Below the pieces are notes generated by a model that was given only the letters and a program-made list of their open reading frames with translations, ran no database searches and was not told the DNA's origin. A stretch of 64,000 nucleotides of DNA from Dickeya dianthicola NCPPB 453 (GTDB lineage Bacteria > Pseudomonadota > Gammaproteobacteria > Enterobacterales > Enterobacteriaceae). The stretch spans positions 1,109,653 through 1,173,652 of the forward strand of contig NZ_CM001841.1 of assembly GCF_000365305.1 (NCBI RefSeq), in the 5' to 3' direction. The stretch's first letter is position 1. Every line of letters begins with the position of its first letter. Positions 20,201-30,173 of the stretch are shown one piece after another. A program made the translations under genes and the position numbers.

Positions 20201-20400
20201 TGTTCGATTACCTGCGTCACGGTATCCTGCAGGGTTTTCGCATCCGCGCCCGGGTAGTTTGCGGTAATCTGAACCGCGGGCGGCGCGATAGTTGGGTACT
20301 GCGCAATAGGCAACTTCAGGATTGCCAGTGTCCCGGTGAGCATCACCATAATGGCGATGACCCAGGCAAAAATCGGGCGATCTATGAAAAACTTGGCCAT
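17251..20400 (-). CDS. acrB: AcrB, RND multidrug efflux pump
   Basis: AcrB is the proton-driven inner-membrane pump of the AcrA-AcrB-TolC tripartite exporter of drugs, bile salts and plant antimicrobials. The product has exactly the E. coli length (1049 aa). It starts [17 protein letters not shown], has the proton-relay aspartates in [17 protein letters not shown] (Asp407/408) in transmembrane helix 4, and the usual two large periplasmic loops. It lies 16 bp downstream of acrA in one operon. The operon is divergent from acrR with the AcrR operator in between. Confidence 0.98.
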   Translation of the reverse strand: MAKFFIDRPIFAWVIAIMVMLTGTLAILKLPIAQYPTIAPPAVQITANYPGADAKTLQDTVTQVIEQNMNGIDKLLYMSSNSDSSGTVQITLTFDADANPDIAQVQVQNKLQLAMPLLPQEVQQQGVSVQKSSSSFLMVLGFVSDDNNMTPQDIADFVGASIKDPISRVRGVGDTQLFGAQYAMRIWLDPDKLNNYQLTTSDVVSAIQVQNNQIAAGQLGGTPPVPGQKLNASIIAQTRLNSPEQFGNILLKVNQDGSQVRLNNVAHIELGGESYNVIARYNGRPAAGLGIKLATGANALDTASAVKEEITKLQPTFPAGLKVVYPYDTTPFVKISIHEVVKTLLEAIVLVFVVMYLFLQNFRATLIPTIAVPVVLLGTFAILSAFGYSINTLTMFAMVLAIGLLVDDAIVVVENVERVMAEEGLSPKEATRKSMGQIQGALVGIALVLSAVFIPMAFSSGSTGAIYRQFSVTIVSSMVLSVLVALILTPALCATILKPITNHGEKKGFFGWFNRLFDKSTRHYTNSVANILRSTGRYVVVYLLVVAGLGLMVTRLPSSFLPQEDQGVLLTMIQLPVGATQESTQKVLTQVNDYYLNSEKDNVKSVFTVNGFGFAGRGQNMGIAFASLNDWDERSGAANKVDAIIGRAFGAFSQIKEAMVIPFNLPAIIELGTASGFDFELIDQNNLGHDKLIAARNQLLGMIAQHPDTLVRVRPNGMEDMPQYRLEIDQEKAESLGVSISTINATLSTALGGTYVNDFIDRGRVKKVYVQAEAKFRMLPNDIQKWYVRGTSGQMVPFSAFASSHWEYGSPRLERYNGLPSVELVGEAAPGKSTGEAMALMEELAAQLPPGIGFDWTGMSYQERLAGNQAPALIIISAIVVFLCLAALYESWSIPFSVMLVVPLGVFGAVMAASLRGLENDVYFKVGLLTTIGLSAKNAILIVEFAKDLMEKEGKGLVEATLDAVRMRLRPILMTSLAFILGVAPLVISSGAGSGAQNAVGTGVMGGMITATVLAIYFVPVFFVVVRRRFSKKKEADDDSLHEHSQTSH

Positions 20401-20416
20401 GGATTACCGGCTCCTG

Positions 20417-21610
20417 TTAAGACTTAGCGGGTTGGGACTGCGGTTGCTGCTGTTGCGCATTACCAGCGGCCGCTTCCTGCGCTTTTACCTGCATGCCCGG
20501 TCTGATTTTTTGCAGGCCTGTCAAGATGATACGGTCACCCGACTTAACGCCCGACGTTACCAGCCATTTGTCGCCGATGGCTTGGCCGGTGGTTATCGAA
20601 TGGACTTCCACCTTATCGCCTTCGCCGACCAGCATCACGGTAGCGTCACCACGCGGTGTGCGGCTCACGCCCTGCTGAGGCACCAGAATTGCGTTGGGCG
20701 TGACGCCGGAATCCAACTGCGCGCGGACAAACATCCCCGGCAGCAGGTTGTGATCCGGGTTAGGGAACACGGCGCGTAGCGTGATGGAACCGGTGGTTTC
20801 ATCCACGGTGACATCGGAGAATTCCAGCGTCCCAGCCTGGCTATAGCGAGTGCCGCTATCCAGCGTCAGTTGGACGTTGGCCTTGCCATTGGTTTGTTGC
20901 AGGGTGCCGCTTTCCAGTTCCTTTTTCAGGCGCAGGAAATCGTTGGTGGACTGGGTGACGTCCACATAGATCGGATCCAACTGCTGGATAGTGGTCATCG
21001 CTGTCGCCTGCGCGTTGGACACCAGCGCACCTTCCGTCACGGTGGATTTACCGACACGGCCGGTAATCGGAGCCGTTACGCGAGTGTAGTTCAGGCTAAT
21101 CTGGGCGTTGTCGAGGCTGGCTTTAGCCGCGGCGACAGCCGCCTCAGTCTGGCGTGCGGTGGCCACGGCCTGATCGTAATCCTGCTTGCTGACGTAGTTG
21201 GTGCCGAGCAGCGGCTTGTAGCGGTTGACGGTCAACTGCGCGATTTCAGCGTTGGCCTGCGCCTGGACCAGTGCGGCTTTGGCGTTGTTGTACTGGGCCT
21301 GATACGTGGCCGGATCAATCTGGTACAACGATGTGCCCGCTTTGACGTCGCTGCCTTCCACAAAGTTGCGCTTCAGAATAATACCGTTCACCTGAGGGCG
21401 TACTTCGGCAATACGGTAGGCGCTTGTGCGTCCCGGCAACTCGGTGATGATATTCAGAGTTTGTGATTTTATCGTAATGATGCCGACTTCCGGTGCGCCA
21501 CCTTGTTGGGCCCCTCCCTGAGACGCCTTGTTGTCACATCCTGTGAGCACGAGGCCGCCAGAAAGCATCAGCATAGCCGCCAGAGGCGTAAGCCTTCTGT
21601 TTTTATTCAT
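20417..21610 (-). CDS. acrA: AcrA, periplasmic adaptor of the AcrAB-TolC pump
   Basis: A 397-residue membrane-fusion lipoprotein that joins AcrB to TolC. The signal peptide ends in lipobox LTGC (Cys25). The order is a barrel-sandwich half (RPQVNGIILKRNFVEGSDV), a long coiled-coil hairpin rich in Ala/Gln (AALVQAQANAEIAQ... AVATARQTEAAVAAAKAS), the second lipoyl half (RVTAPITGRVGKS), a beta-barrel and a membrane-proximal domain. The C-terminal tail is Gln-rich (NAQQQQPQSQPAKS). It is the first gene of acrAB and is divergent from acrR. Confidence 0.97.
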   Translation of the reverse strand: MNKNRRLTPLAAMLMLSGGLVLTGCDNKASQGGAQQGGAPEVGIITIKSQTLNIITELPGRTSAYRIAEVRPQVNGIILKRNFVEGSDVKAGTSLYQIDPATYQAQYNNAKAALVQAQANAEIAQLTVNRYKPLLGTNYVSKQDYDQAVATARQTEAAVAAAKASLDNAQISLNYTRVTAPITGRVGKSTVTEGALVSNAQATAMTTIQQLDPIYVDVTQSTNDFLRLKKELESGTLQQTNGKANVQLTLDSGTRYSQAGTLEFSDVTVDETTGSITLRAVFPNPDHNLLPGMFVRAQLDSGVTPNAILVPQQGVSRTPRGDATVMLVGEGDKVEVHSITTGQAIGDKWLVTSGVKSGDRIILTGLQKIRPGMQVKAQEAAAGNAQQQQPQSQPAKS

Positions 21611-21700
21611 AGATAAACCCCAAGTATCCGATTTTTAATTGACCAATGGATCACAAGCTTTTAAACCCATTGCTGCGATAAATTCAGGCCCGTGCTATGT

Positions 21701-21724
21701 TACATACATCCGTGAATGTATGTA
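21701..21724. promoter_or_regulatory. AcrR operator between acrA and acrR
   Basis: A 24-bp palindrome with arms TACATACAT and ATGTATGTA matches the E. coli AcrR-binding site except in the central bases. It lies between the divergent acrA and acrR starts. Confidence 0.92.
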
Positions 21725-21752
21725 AATCTCGCTTCTCTTGAAAGTCGGCGCT

Positions 21753-22403
21753 ATGGCACGAAAAACCAAACAACAGGCTCATGAAACCAAACTTCAGATT
21801 ATGGACGCAGCATTGCGTCTGTTTTCCGAGCATGGCGTTTCCTCAACATCATTGTCCGATATTGCGACTGCTGTCGGCGTGACCCGCGGTGCTATTTACT
21901 GGCACTTTAAAAATAAAGCTGAACTGTTTGATGAGATATGGGCGCGATCAGAAGCTAAAATTTCTGATTTCGAAACTGAGTATCAGGCAAAATTTCCTGA
22001 TGATCCACTGCATGTGCTTAGAGAGTTGCTGATTTATATGTTGAGATTGACCGAGTCAGATATCGAGTGGCGCTCAATGATGGAGATAATCTTCCATAAA
22101 TGCGAGTTTGTCGGCGAAATGCTGCCGATATTCAATGGCCGCAGAGATCTGTACCTTGACTGCTACGATCAAATAGAAGCCTCGCTGATAAATTGTATCC
22201 GGCAAGGGATGTTGCCGCTGGACGTGAATCCCCGGCGCGCCGCGGTGGCCATGCGCGCTTATCTGACGGGTATCATGGAAAACTGGCTGTTTATGCCGAC
22301 AAGCTTCGACCTGAAAAACGAAGCGCCGTATTTGATTGACGGACTTATCGATATGGTGCGCAGCAGTCCGGCCTTACGCCAGACCGGCAGTTCAGACGCC
22401 TGA
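21753..22403 (+). CDS. acrR: AcrR, TetR-family repressor of acrAB
   Basis: The local repressor of acrAB and of itself, released by drug-like ligands. The 216-residue product starts MARKTKQQAHETK at the ATG at 21753; codons upstream in frame (from 21738) are not conserved. The TetR helix-turn-helix is at residues ~28-52 (GVSSTSLSDIATAVGVTRGAIYWHFKNK is the core, seen as consecutive pieces). The C-terminal ligand domain follows E. coli AcrR and ends in a variable tail (ALRQTGSSDA). The operator is 28 bp upstream of the start. Confidence 0.96.
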   Translation: MARKTKQQAHETKLQIMDAALRLFSEHGVSSTSLSDIATAVGVTRGAIYWHFKNKAELFDEIWARSEAKISDFETEYQAKFPDDPLHVLRELLIYMLRLTESDIEWRSMMEIIFHKCEFVGEMLPIFNGRRDLYLDCYDQIEASLINCIRQGMLPLDVNPRRAAVAMRAYLTGIMENWLFMPTSFDLKNEAPYLIDGLIDMVRSSPALRQTGSSDA

Positions 22404-22485
22404 TACGCAGAAATACAGCCCGACATACCTTGTCTTCCGGCAGACGTGATAAACTGCGCCATCTCTGTAAAACCGATGATGCATC

Positions 22486-25400
22486 ATGAGTCGTTGTTTC
22501 GCCATTTCTGGTTCGTTTGCCGTTCTTTTCCGTTCTTTTCTTGATGATTCCGTTCGCCGTAGCCTGCCGTATCTCTGGGCGTTTCTGCTTGGGGCGATGC
22601 CGCTGTGGCCGGCGCTTGCCGCCGGCAGCGATTTGCCGACCCGGACTGAGATTCAGAATCGGCTTGATACCCTCAACAAACAAAAAAGTCTGACCTCGGT
22701 AGACAAGCTGACCCAGCAGGATCTGACCCAAACACTGGATGTGTTGGACGCTATCGACCGCGTCAGGCAGGAAACCAGCCAGTTGAAGCAGCAGGCGGCG
22801 CAGGCGCCGACCAAGCTGAAGCAGGTGAATGAAGATCTGGTGTCGCTGGGGGGGGCGGCGCCGGTGTCTCAGCCATCGCTGGAGTCGCTGTCGCTAAAAC
22901 AGCTGGAAGCCCGCTTGAATGAAACGCTGGACGATTTGCAGTCGGCGCAGGAAAACCTGTCCACCTACAACAGTCAGTTGATTTCGTTGCAAACCCAGCC
23001 GGAACGGGTGCAGAGCGCGTTATATGCCGCCTCGCAACGCAGCCAGCAATTGCGCACCCAGCTCAGTGGGCTTGATCCGTCGCAGGAGCCGCTGCGGCCG
23101 AGCCAGCAGGTTCTGCTGCAGGCAGAACAGGCGTTGGTCGGGCTGCAAATGGAACAGCAGCGCAAAAGCCTGGAAGTGAACACCACCATGCAGGATCTGT
23201 TGCAGAAACAGCGGGATTACACCGCCGCGCAGATCGGCCAACTGGAACACATGGTGCAGACGTTGCAAGGCGTGATCAACAACAAACGCCTCAATCTGTC
23301 GGAAAAAACCGCCAAGGAAGCGCAGAATTCGGATGAGTTACAGCGTATTCAGGAAAATCCGCTGGTTAAAACGGAGATGGAAACCAACCGTCAGCTCAGC
23401 CAGCGCCTGATCAAAGCGACCGAAGCAGGCAATACGCTGGTGCAGGAGAGCATTCAGGTAAAAAACTGGCTGGATCGGGCCACGCAGTCGGAACGCAACC
23501 TGAAAGAACAGATTACGGTGCTAAAAGGCAGCCTGTTGCTGTCGCGTATTCTTTACCAGCAACAGCAAAACCTGCCATCGGCCGATTCGATGGGCAATAT
23601 CAGCACCCAAATCGCCGATTTGCGTCTGGAACAGTTTGATATCAACCAGCAGCGCGATGTGCTGTTTCGCGGTGATGAATATATCCAGCAACTGGTCGTT
23701 CACAGCAACGCCACGGTGGATACCGAAGTCACCGATGCGCTAGAGCAGATTCTGGACATGCGCCGCGAACTGCTCGACCAGCTCAATAAGCAGCTTGGTA
23801 ATCAGCTGATGCTGGCGATTAACCTGCAAATCAGTCGCCAGCAACTGATGAGCGTGAATGACTCGCTGCAGCGTACGCTGACTCAGCAAATCTTCTGGGT
23901 CAGCAGCAATAAGCCGATGGACTGGAGCTGGTTGAAGGATCTGCCGTCGACACTGAAACAGCAGGTAAAAAACCTGCGTTTCAATCTGAAAGGCACACAG
24001 TTAGGCCAGGGCGTCATGGATTCGCTGTTGCTGATCATCCCGGCGTTGCTGGTAGTTGGCCTGTTGTTATGGCGACGAAAAAGCATCGATGCACATATGG
24101 GCAAACTGGCGGACGATGTGGGGCAACTCAAGCGCGACAGCCAGTTGCATACGCCGAAGGCCATTCTGTTGTTGATTCTGCGCACCTTGCCGGGCGTGCT
24201 GGTGGTGTTATCGCTGGGGCTATGGCTCAAGCGGACTGATAGCCAGATCAGCAGCTTCGCCTGGCTGCTTAGCAAAAATCTGGCGTTGTTCTGGATGGTG
24301 TTCGCCACGGCCTGGTTCAGTCTCAAGCCGGGCAGCCTGAGCGAGCGTCACTTCAATATCCCTGCATCCCGCTGCGCGCATTACCGGCGTCAAACGTTGC
24401 GACTCGGCGGCGCGTTACTGCCGCTGATGTTCTGGTCGGTGGTGGGAGAGAAAACGCCGCTGTACCTGGTGGATGACGCCATCGGGCAGATCATCATCGT
24501 CTGTAACCTGCTGTTGCTGACCATTCTGGTGTTCCCGGTATGCCGCGACTGCTGGCGGGAAAAGGAGCGTCATACGGTGCAGTTGATCGTGGTGACCATG
24601 ATGGCCGCCATGCCGCTGTTTCTGATCGGGCTGATGCTGAACGGGTTTTTCTATACCACGCTGCGGCTGGCCAGCCGCTGGATTGACAGCCTGTATCTAT
24701 TGATCGTCTGGAATATCGTCTATTTCGCCACTATTCGTGGTTTAAGCGTCGCCGCCCGCCGTCTGGCGTATCGCCGCGCGGTGGCGCGACGCCAGAATTT
24801 GGTCAAGGAAGGGGCGGAAGGCAGCGAACCAGTGCCGGAAGCGCCGCTGGCGCTGGAACAGATCAGCCAACAATCTCTGCGTCTGACGACGATGGTGCTG
24901 TTTCTGGCGTTCTCCGGCGCGTTTTACTGGATCTGGGCCGATCTGGTGACCGTGTTCTCCTATCTGGACAGCATCACGCTGTGGCATTACAGCACGACAG
25001 GCGCCAGTGGCACCGTCTTGCAACCGGTGACGCTGGGCAACCTGTTGGTGGCGATGGTGATTGGCGGCGTGGCCTATGTGATGACCCGCAACCTGCCCGG
25101 TTTGCTGGAGGTGCTGGTCTTGTCGCGCCTGCAGTTGCGACAGGGCGCGTCTTATGCCATCACCACCATGCTGACCTATCTGATTACTGCCGTCGGCGCC
25201 GTCACGTCGCTCAGCTCGCTTGGGGTTTCGTGGGACAAGCTGCAGTGGCTGGTGGCGGCGTTATCGGTGGGGCTGGGATTTGGCTTGCAGGAAATCTTCG
25301 CTAACTTCGTGTCGGGTCTGATTATCCTGTTCGAACGGCCGGTGCGCATCGGCGACACCATCACCATCGGCACCTTCTCTGGTTCGGTCAGTAAAATTCG

Positions 25401-25866
25401 CATCCGCGCCACCACGATTACCGATTTTGACCGCAAAGAAGTGATTATTCCCAACAAGGCGTTTGTCACCGAACGGCTGATCAACTGGTCGTTGTCAGAC
25501 ACCATCACGCGTGTGCTGATCCGTATCGGCGTCGCCTACGGTTCCGATCTGGATAAGGTGAAAGCGGTGTTGCTACAGGCGGCGCATGATAACGCGCGCG
25601 TGATGACCGATCCGGAACCACAGGTGTTTTTCCTGTCGTTTGGCGCGAGCGCGCTGGAACACGAACTGCGCCTGTACGTGCGTGAACTGCGGGATCGCAG
25701 CTACACCGTCGATGAGCTGAACCGCACTATCGATCGTCTGTGCCGCGAAAACAATATCGATATCGCCTTCAATCAGTTGGAGGTCTACCTGCACAACGCG
25801 CAAGGAGAGGTGCAGGAAGTATCTCGTGTCCTGGCCCAGCGGCAGGATGTGATAGAAACCCGATAA
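22486..25866 (+). CDS. mscK: MscK (KefA), potassium-dependent mechanosensitive channel
   Basis: A large inner-membrane channel that opens under membrane tension, in E. coli with high external K+. The 1126-residue product (1120 in E. coli) has a signal peptide to about residue 45, a long Gln-rich coiled-coil periplasmic domain (~50-500), a multi-helix membrane region, and the C-terminal MscS module. The pore helix and beta domain read [17 protein letters not shown]..., [34 protein letters not shown]. An in-frame ATG at the first residues is used; the exact N terminus is uncertain. The stop codon lies in a 15-bp duplicated segment (25858-25887). Confidence 0.95.
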   Translation: MSRCFAISGSFAVLFRSFLDDSVRRSLPYLWAFLLGAMPLWPALAAGSDLPTRTEIQNRLDTLNKQKSLTSVDKLTQQDLTQTLDVLDAIDRVRQETSQLKQQAAQAPTKLKQVNEDLVSLGGAAPVSQPSLESLSLKQLEARLNETLDDLQSAQENLSTYNSQLISLQTQPERVQSALYAASQRSQQLRTQLSGLDPSQEPLRPSQQVLLQAEQALVGLQMEQQRKSLEVNTTMQDLLQKQRDYTAAQIGQLEHMVQTLQGVINNKRLNLSEKTAKEAQNSDELQRIQENPLVKTEMETNRQLSQRLIKATEAGNTLVQESIQVKNWLDRATQSERNLKEQITVLKGSLLLSRILYQQQQNLPSADSMGNISTQIADLRLEQFDINQQRDVLFRGDEYIQQLVVHSNATVDTEVTDALEQILDMRRELLDQLNKQLGNQLMLAINLQISRQQLMSVNDSLQRTLTQQIFWVSSNKPMDWSWLKDLPSTLKQQVKNLRFNLKGTQLGQGVMDSLLLIIPALLVVGLLLWRRKSIDAHMGKLADDVGQLKRDSQLHTPKAILLLILRTLPGVLVVLSLGLWLKRTDSQISSFAWLLSKNLALFWMVFATAWFSLKPGSLSERHFNIPASRCAHYRRQTLRLGGALLPLMFWSVVGEKTPLYLVDDAIGQIIIVCNLLLLTILVFPVCRDCWREKERHTVQLIVVTMMAAMPLFLIGLMLNGFFYTTLRLASRWIDSLYLLIVWNIVYFATIRGLSVAARRLAYRRAVARRQNLVKEGAEGSEPVPEAPLALEQISQQSLRLTTMVLFLAFSGAFYWIWADLVTVFSYLDSITLWHYSTTGASGTVLQPVTLGNLLVAMVIGGVAYVMTRNLPGLLEVLVLSRLQLRQGASYAITTMLTYLITAVGAVTSLSSLGVSWDKLQWLVAALSVGLGFGLQEIFANFVSGLIILFERPVRIGDTITIGTFSGSVSKIRIRATTITDFDRKEVIIPNKAFVTERLINWSLSDTITRVLIRIGVAYGSDLDKVKAVLLQAAHDNARVMTDPEPQVFFLSFGASALEHELRLYVRELRDRSYTVDELNRTIDRLCRENNIDIAFNQLEVYLHNAQGEVQEVSRVLAQRQDVIETR

Positions 25867-26093
25867 ATAACGACCCGATAAATAACGTGACGGGGAATAC
25901 GCGCCGCAGCGGGAACGCTTGCTCCGGCGTCAGGCGGGCCTTTGGTGGGGGGGGAGTCAGCCTTTGACTGGTAGTCCCGGCGTACGATTTCCAGCGCCGC
26001 CAGCACCACGTTCGGCGCTATTTGATTGTCTTCCAACAGCATGATGAGATCGACCGCCAGTTTGATTTCTGGCGTTTCATTTTCCAGCGACAT
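25785..26093 (-). CDS. rsmS: RsmS (YbaM), small DUF2496 protein; length depends on a G8 tract
   Basis: The first 45 residues ([40 protein letters not shown]) match E. coli YbaM/RsmS, a ~53-residue protein implicated in control of secondary metabolism and virulence in soft-rot bacteria. As read here, the frame continues to residue 102 and its 3' part overlaps the end of mscK. The extension ([18 protein letters not shown]...) is low-complexity. It begins at a run of eight C on the coding strand (25947-25954). One extra C would end translation after DSPPHQRPA at 54 residues, close to the usual length. Either a homopolymer error, a slippage site, or a true C-terminal extension is possible. Confidence applies to the conserved N terminus. 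Confidence 0.8.
   Translation of the reverse strand: MSLENETPEIKLAVDLIMLLEDNQIAPNVVLAALEIVRRDYQSKADSPPTKGPPDAGASVPAAARIPRHVIYRVVIYRVSITSCRWARTRDTSCTSPCALCR
25858..25887. repeat. 15-bp direct duplication at the mscK stop
   Basis: ACCCGATAAATAACG occurs twice head-to-tail; the first copy contains the mscK stop codon. Confidence 0.95.
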
Positions 26094-26171
26094 GATTTTT
26101 CTACCTCACTCCGATCCTGTTCTGTTTTTTTTAAAACATAGCAGAGAATGGCGAACGAGGATCACCAAAGG

Positions 26172-26705
26172 TTAAAACCCCTGCTCCTGGCGTTCAATCT
26201 GGCGCTCCAGCCGCGACAGCGCCTGACGGCAACGGGCCAGCCGGCCTTCCAGCGCCGCCAGCTCGCGTTGCAGGCGTTGCTGTTCGCTGAGTTGGTTCTG
26301 GGTCGCCAGCAGGCTTTCCCTGTCCTGAATCATCGCCAGCAGACGACGCTCATAACCCTGATATTCCGCCAGTTTCTGGTAGCGGTCCTGTGGCGCTGGC
26401 GTCGCGGGTTCGTGTTCCCGCAGCGGCTGGGTTGCCAGTTCCCGCTGTAGCGCCGTCATCTGCGCCAGCAATTTCTCCGCCATGAACGCCACCCGATCCT
26501 GGCGTTGTTCCTGTACATATTGCTGCAGGTGCTGATAGTTATGACGGACCTCGTCGAGATAATCGCCCAGCCGGGTGCCGTAACAACTGAACAACTGGCG
26601 GTCAAAACGTGACCGGGGCGCCTGTCGCGCGGCAATTGGCTCGACATCCCGCGCCAGCGTATCAATCTGGCGCGTCAATACGGCCAGCAGTGCCTGTGTT
26701 TCCAT
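26172..26705 (-). CDS. priC: PriC, primosomal replication protein N''
   Basis: PriC helps reload DnaB at stalled forks by the PriA-independent restart pathway. The 177-residue product is highly helical and rich in Arg, Gln and Leu. The N-terminal FDRQLFSCYGTRLGDYLDEV and the C-terminal coiled-coil ALEGRLARCRQALSRLERQI agree with the family (175 aa in E. coli). It lies upstream of rsmS on the minus strand, the same arrangement as E. coli priC-ybaM, and is divergent from ybaN. Confidence 0.93.
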   Translation of the reverse strand: METQALLAVLTRQIDTLARDVEPIAARQAPRSRFDRQLFSCYGTRLGDYLDEVRHNYQHLQQYVQEQRQDRVAFMAEKLLAQMTALQRELATQPLREHEPATPAPQDRYQKLAEYQGYERRLLAMIQDRESLLATQNQLSEQQRLQRELAALEGRLARCRQALSRLERQIERQEQGF

Positions 26706-26945
26706 TGCGTTTCCTCCGTCGTTGACTGCGGTATCCGTAAGCCGCGGTATGTGGAATCACGGGCCGGTTCAGTGGGTGCTGAGCATCGAGTCGAGGATGG
26801 AATGAGCAGACTGCGCAGCGGATGGGTTGAGTTAACGTGGCGGTATGATACAACGATTCCTGAGGATTGCGATCAGGCCTGCTGCGGCCCGGTTCGGATG
26901 ACCAATCGGGGAATAAGGCACGTGTGGAAACGGAATGGGGGCAAG

Positions 26946-27314
26946 ATGTATCGAGTGGTGCTGATAACCGTGGGCTTGCTGGCAGTGGTGCTGGCGGCGC
27001 TGGGCGTGGTGTTGCCGTTGTTGCCGACCACGCCGTTTCTGCTGCTGGCAGCCTGGTGTTTTGCCCGTTCATCGCCGAGGTTCCACTACTGGCTGCTGTA
27101 CCGCTCCTGGTTTGGCGGTTATCTGCGTCACTGGCAGCAGCATCGTGCGCTGCCGCCGGGCGTTAAGACCAAGGCGGTGCTGGTGATTATCGCTACTTTT
27201 GCCTTGTCATTGTGGCTGGTGGAAATCAGCTGGGTCAGGGGCCTGCTGCTGCTGATTCTGGTCGTGTTGCTGACATTTATGCTGCGTTTGCCGGTTATTG
27301 ATCCGAAGCAATAG
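26946..27314 (+). CDS. ybaN: YbaN, DUF454 inner-membrane protein
   Basis: A 122-residue membrane protein with about three hydrophobic helices. The conserved segment is VVLPLLPTTPFLLLAAWCFA (residues ~20-39), then RSSPRFHYWLLYRSWFG. It matches E. coli YbaN, whose function is unknown. The ATG at 26946 aligns with the E. coli start; upstream in-frame codons from 26751 have no conserved sequence. It lies between divergent priC and apt. Confidence 0.9.
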   Translation: MYRVVLITVGLLAVVLAALGVVLPLLPTTPFLLLAAWCFARSSPRFHYWLLYRSWFGGYLRHWQQHRALPPGVKTKAVLVIIATFALSLWLVEISWVRGLLLLILVVLLTFMLRLPVIDPKQ

Positions 27315-27495
27315 CCGGTGATAAAAACGCGCGGATCTGCGTGGGCCGGTTGCATTTGCCGGTCAGTTTGACTAGATTTGAACGTTTTCGTGCGCGAGCC
27401 GCCACCGTGTTTTTTATCGCCGACGCCTGCGGGCGGCATGGCGAAGGGCCGTTGGCGGTGTTTAGTGAATATCAGGTTTTATCAGGCACAACATT

Positions 27496-28044
27496 ATGAC
27501 CGCAACTCAGCAGCCAGAATTGATTAAAAACAGTATCAAGAGTATTCCGGATTACCCCAAGCCGGGCATACTGTTTCGTGATGTGACCAGCCTGCTGGAG
27601 AATCCGCAGGCTTATTCGGCGAGCATCGACATGCTGGTTAAACGCTATCAGGATGCCGGCATTACCAAAGTTGTCGGTACCGAAGCGCGTGGTTTCCTGT
27701 TTGGCGCGCCGGTGGCGCTGGCGTTGGGCGTCGGATTTGTTCCGGTACGCAAGCCGGGTAAACTGCCGCGCGCGACGCTGAGCGAAAGCTATGAACTGGA
27801 ATACGGCAGCGATACGCTGGAAATTCACGCCGATTCCATTACCGCCAGCGACAACGTGCTGGTGGTGGACGATCTGCTGGCGACCGGCGGCACGATCGAA
27901 GCGACCGTCAAACTGATTCGCCGTCTCGGCGGCCAGGTTTCCGATGCCGCTTTCATTATCAATCTCTTTGACCTGGGTGGACAGCAGCGGCTCGAAAGCA
28001 TGGGCATCGCCTGCTACAGCCTGGTTGATTTCCCCGGCCATTGA
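27496..28044 (+). CDS. apt: Apt, adenine phosphoribosyltransferase
   Basis: Apt salvages adenine with PRPP to give AMP. The 182-residue product matches E. coli Apt (183 aa). Motifs are the [20 protein letters not shown] start, [15 protein letters not shown], and the PRPP-binding loop [13 protein letters not shown]. It is followed by a hairpin (28051-28076) and then dnaX, the E. coli order. Confidence 0.97.
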   Translation: MTATQQPELIKNSIKSIPDYPKPGILFRDVTSLLENPQAYSASIDMLVKRYQDAGITKVVGTEARGFLFGAPVALALGVGFVPVRKPGKLPRATLSESYELEYGSDTLEIHADSITASDNVLVVDDLLATGGTIEATVKLIRRLGGQVSDAAFIINLFDLGGQQRLESMGIACYSLVDFPGH

Positions 28045-28050
28045 TGACGG

Positions 28051-28076
28051 CAGTCTCGCCGATGGCGGCGAGACTG
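28051..28076 (+). terminator. Hairpin between apt and dnaX (weak terminator or attenuator)
   Basis: A 10-bp stem (CAGTCTCGCC with GGCGAGACTG) has a 6-nt loop and is followed only by TGTT, so termination may be partial. Confidence 0.45.
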
Positions 28077-28118
28077 TGTTAGCATCACCTCCTCAATAAC
28101 TCAACTGCTGCGGTATTG

Positions 28119-30131
28119 ATGAGCTATCAGGTTCTTGCCCGTAAGTGGCGTCCCCAAACCTTTGCTGACGTGGTAGGTCAGGAACATGTCCTGACGGCGT
28201 TAGCCAATGGTCTTTCGTTAGGCCGTATCCATCATGCTTACCTGTTTTCCGGCACTCGGGGCGTAGGCAAGACGACTATCGCCCGTTTACTGGCGAAAGG
28301 GCTGAATTGCGAAACCGGGATCACGGCCACGCCCTGCGGCCAGTGCGATACCTGCCGGGAAATCGAACAGGGGCGATTTGTCGATCTGATCGAGATCGAC
28401 GCAGCGTCCCGCACCAAAGTGGAAGATACCCGCGATCTGCTGGATAACGTGCAATACGCTCCGGCCCGCGGCCGCTTCAAGGTTTACCTGATCGACGAAG
28501 TACACATGCTCTCCCGCCACAGCTTCAACGCGTTGCTGAAAACGCTGGAAGAGCCGCCGCCGCATGTGAAATTCCTGCTGGCGACCACCGATCCGCAAAA
28601 GCTGCCGGTGACTATTCTGTCCCGCTGTTTGCAGTTTCATCTCAAAGCGCTTGATGCCGAGCAGATTCGCCGGCATTTGCAGCAGGTGCTGGAGCAGGAA
28701 CAACTGGCTGCGGAACCGCGCGCGCTGCAATTGCTGGCCCGTGCCGCCGATGGCAGCCTGCGCGACGCGCTGAGCCTGACTGATCAGGCGATCGCTATGG
28801 GGCAAGGGCAGGTCACCGCCGCCGCCGTCAGCCAGATGCTGGGCACGTTGGATGATGAACAGCCACTGGCGTTGATTGAAGCGCTGGTGAAAGGCGATGG
28901 CGCCGGGGTCATGGCGCTGATGGGGCAGGCGGCGGCGCGCGGCGTTGACTGGGAAGCGTTGCTGGTGGAAACCCTGACGTTGCTGCACCGCATTGCCATG
29001 CTGCAGTTGCTGCCTTCCGCATTGGGTGACGAATACAATCAGGTAGCGCCCCGGCTGCGTGAACTGGCGCGTGTGATCCCGCCTGCCGAAGTACAGCTTT
29101 ATTATCAGACGCTGTTGGTCGGTCGTAAGGAGTTGCCGTACGCGCCGGAGCGCCGCATGGGCGTGGAAATGACCCTGCTGCGTGCGCTGGCGTTTCATCC
29201 CAGCCAGACGATTGCCGAACCGGTTCCAGTCAGCGCGCCATCCGCGGTGCCTGCGGCGGGTGCGCCGTTACCGGCCGACCCCTCGCGCGTGCCGCCATCG
29301 GTCAGACCTAGCGCGATGCCCGTCGTATCCGGCGATGAAGCACTGTCCAGGCATGTTCCGGCAACGGGCAGCGAACCGCCGGCGGCGCCAGCCCCGGACA
29401 GCAATTTGCCGGATGCGACCGCGCAGTTGCTACAGGCGCGCAGTCAGTTGCTGAACCGGCAGGGAAATACCCCAACAAAAAAGGCTGAACCGGCTGCGTC
29501 AGGAAAAGCGCGGCCGGTAAACTCGGCGTTGGAGCGGCTGGCTTCGGTGACCGAGCGTGGTCAGCAGCAAATGGCGGCCAAAGCCGTAGCGCAGGAAGAG
29601 CAGAAAAAGCAGGAGGCTTATCGCTGGCGGGCGCAGAAGAAAGCCGAGCAGGTTGAGACGGCGCCGGTGACTACGCCCAAGGCGCTACGCTCGGCGCTGG
29701 AATATGAAAAGACGCCGGAACTGGCGGCGCAGCTGGCGGAGGAAGCCATCGAGCGCGATGCCTGGGCGGCGGAAATCGATCGTCTAACGTTGCCGAAGCT
29801 GGTACAACAGCTGGCGCTTAATGCGTTTAAAGAGATGCCGGAGGAGGGGGTGATTCACCTGCACCTGCGTACTTCTCAGCGCCATCTGAATTCGGCGGCG
29901 GCGCAGAAAATGCTGTCGGAGGCGCTGGCGGCGCACTACGGACGCCCGATCAGCCTGACGGTCACCGAAGACGATACCCCGGCGGTCCGTACGCCGCTGG
30001 AGTGGCGACAGGCCATTTATGAAGAGAAGCTGGCGCAGGCGCGCCAGTCCATCATGGCTGATAATAATATTCAAACGCTACGGCGTTTCTTTGATGCGGA
30101 ACTGGACGAAGAGAGTATCCGCCCCGTTTAA
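28119..30131 (+). CDS. dnaX: DnaX, DNA polymerase III tau subunit (and gamma by frameshift)
   Basis: Tau is the clamp-loader ATPase that also links the polymerase cores to DnaB. The full product has 670 residues (643 in E. coli). It shows Walker A GTRGVGKT, a four-Cys zinc module (C-ETGITATP-C-GQ-C-DT-C), Walker B VYLIDEVHML, the SRC motif LSRCLQF, a Pro/Ala-rich linker (~370-440), and the tau-only C terminus that binds DnaB and alpha. The ATG at 28119 gives MSYQVLARKW; a TTG just before it is not needed. A -1 frameshift signal at 29461-29518 would make a 456-residue gamma ending at the TGA 29486-29488. Confidence 0.97.
   Translation: MSYQVLARKWRPQTFADVVGQEHVLTALANGLSLGRIHHAYLFSGTRGVGKTTIARLLAKGLNCETGITATPCGQCDTCREIEQGRFVDLIEIDAASRTKVEDTRDLLDNVQYAPARGRFKVYLIDEVHMLSRHSFNALLKTLEEPPPHVKFLLATTDPQKLPVTILSRCLQFHLKALDAEQIRRHLQQVLEQEQLAAEPRALQLLARAADGSLRDALSLTDQAIAMGQGQVTAAAVSQMLGTLDDEQPLALIEALVKGDGAGVMALMGQAAARGVDWEALLVETLTLLHRIAMLQLLPSALGDEYNQVAPRLRELARVIPPAEVQLYYQTLLVGRKELPYAPERRMGVEMTLLRALAFHPSQTIAEPVPVSAPSAVPAAGAPLPADPSRVPPSVRPSAMPVVSGDEALSRHVPATGSEPPAAPAPDSNLPDATAQLLQARSQLLNRQGNTPTKKAEPAASGKARPVNSALERLASVTERGQQQMAAKAVAQEEQKKQEAYRWRAQKKAEQVETAPVTTPKALRSALEYEKTPELAAQLAEEAIERDAWAAEIDRLTLPKLVQQLALNAFKEMPEEGVIHLHLRTSQRHLNSAAAQKMLSEALAAHYGRPISLTVTEDDTPAVRTPLEWRQAIYEEKLAQARQSIMADNNIQTLRRFFDAELDEESIRPV
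29461..29518 (+). promoter_or_regulatory. Programmed -1 frameshift signal in dnaX
   Basis: Three parts are visible: a Shine-Dalgarno-like AGGGA (29461-29465), the slippery heptamer A AAA AAG in frame (29477-29483), and a 10-bp stem (29489-29498 with 29509-29518) 5 nt downstream. After slippage the next codons are GGC TGA, giving gamma with a C-terminal Gly. Confidence 0.92.
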
Positions 30132-30173
30132 CCCCGCTGCCTGCCGGCAGCCCGAAGTGGTAGAGAGAACGAT

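Noticed and set aside
28116..28118. TTG as start of dnaX
   Set aside because: The following ATG at 28119 matches the conserved MSYQVLARKW start.
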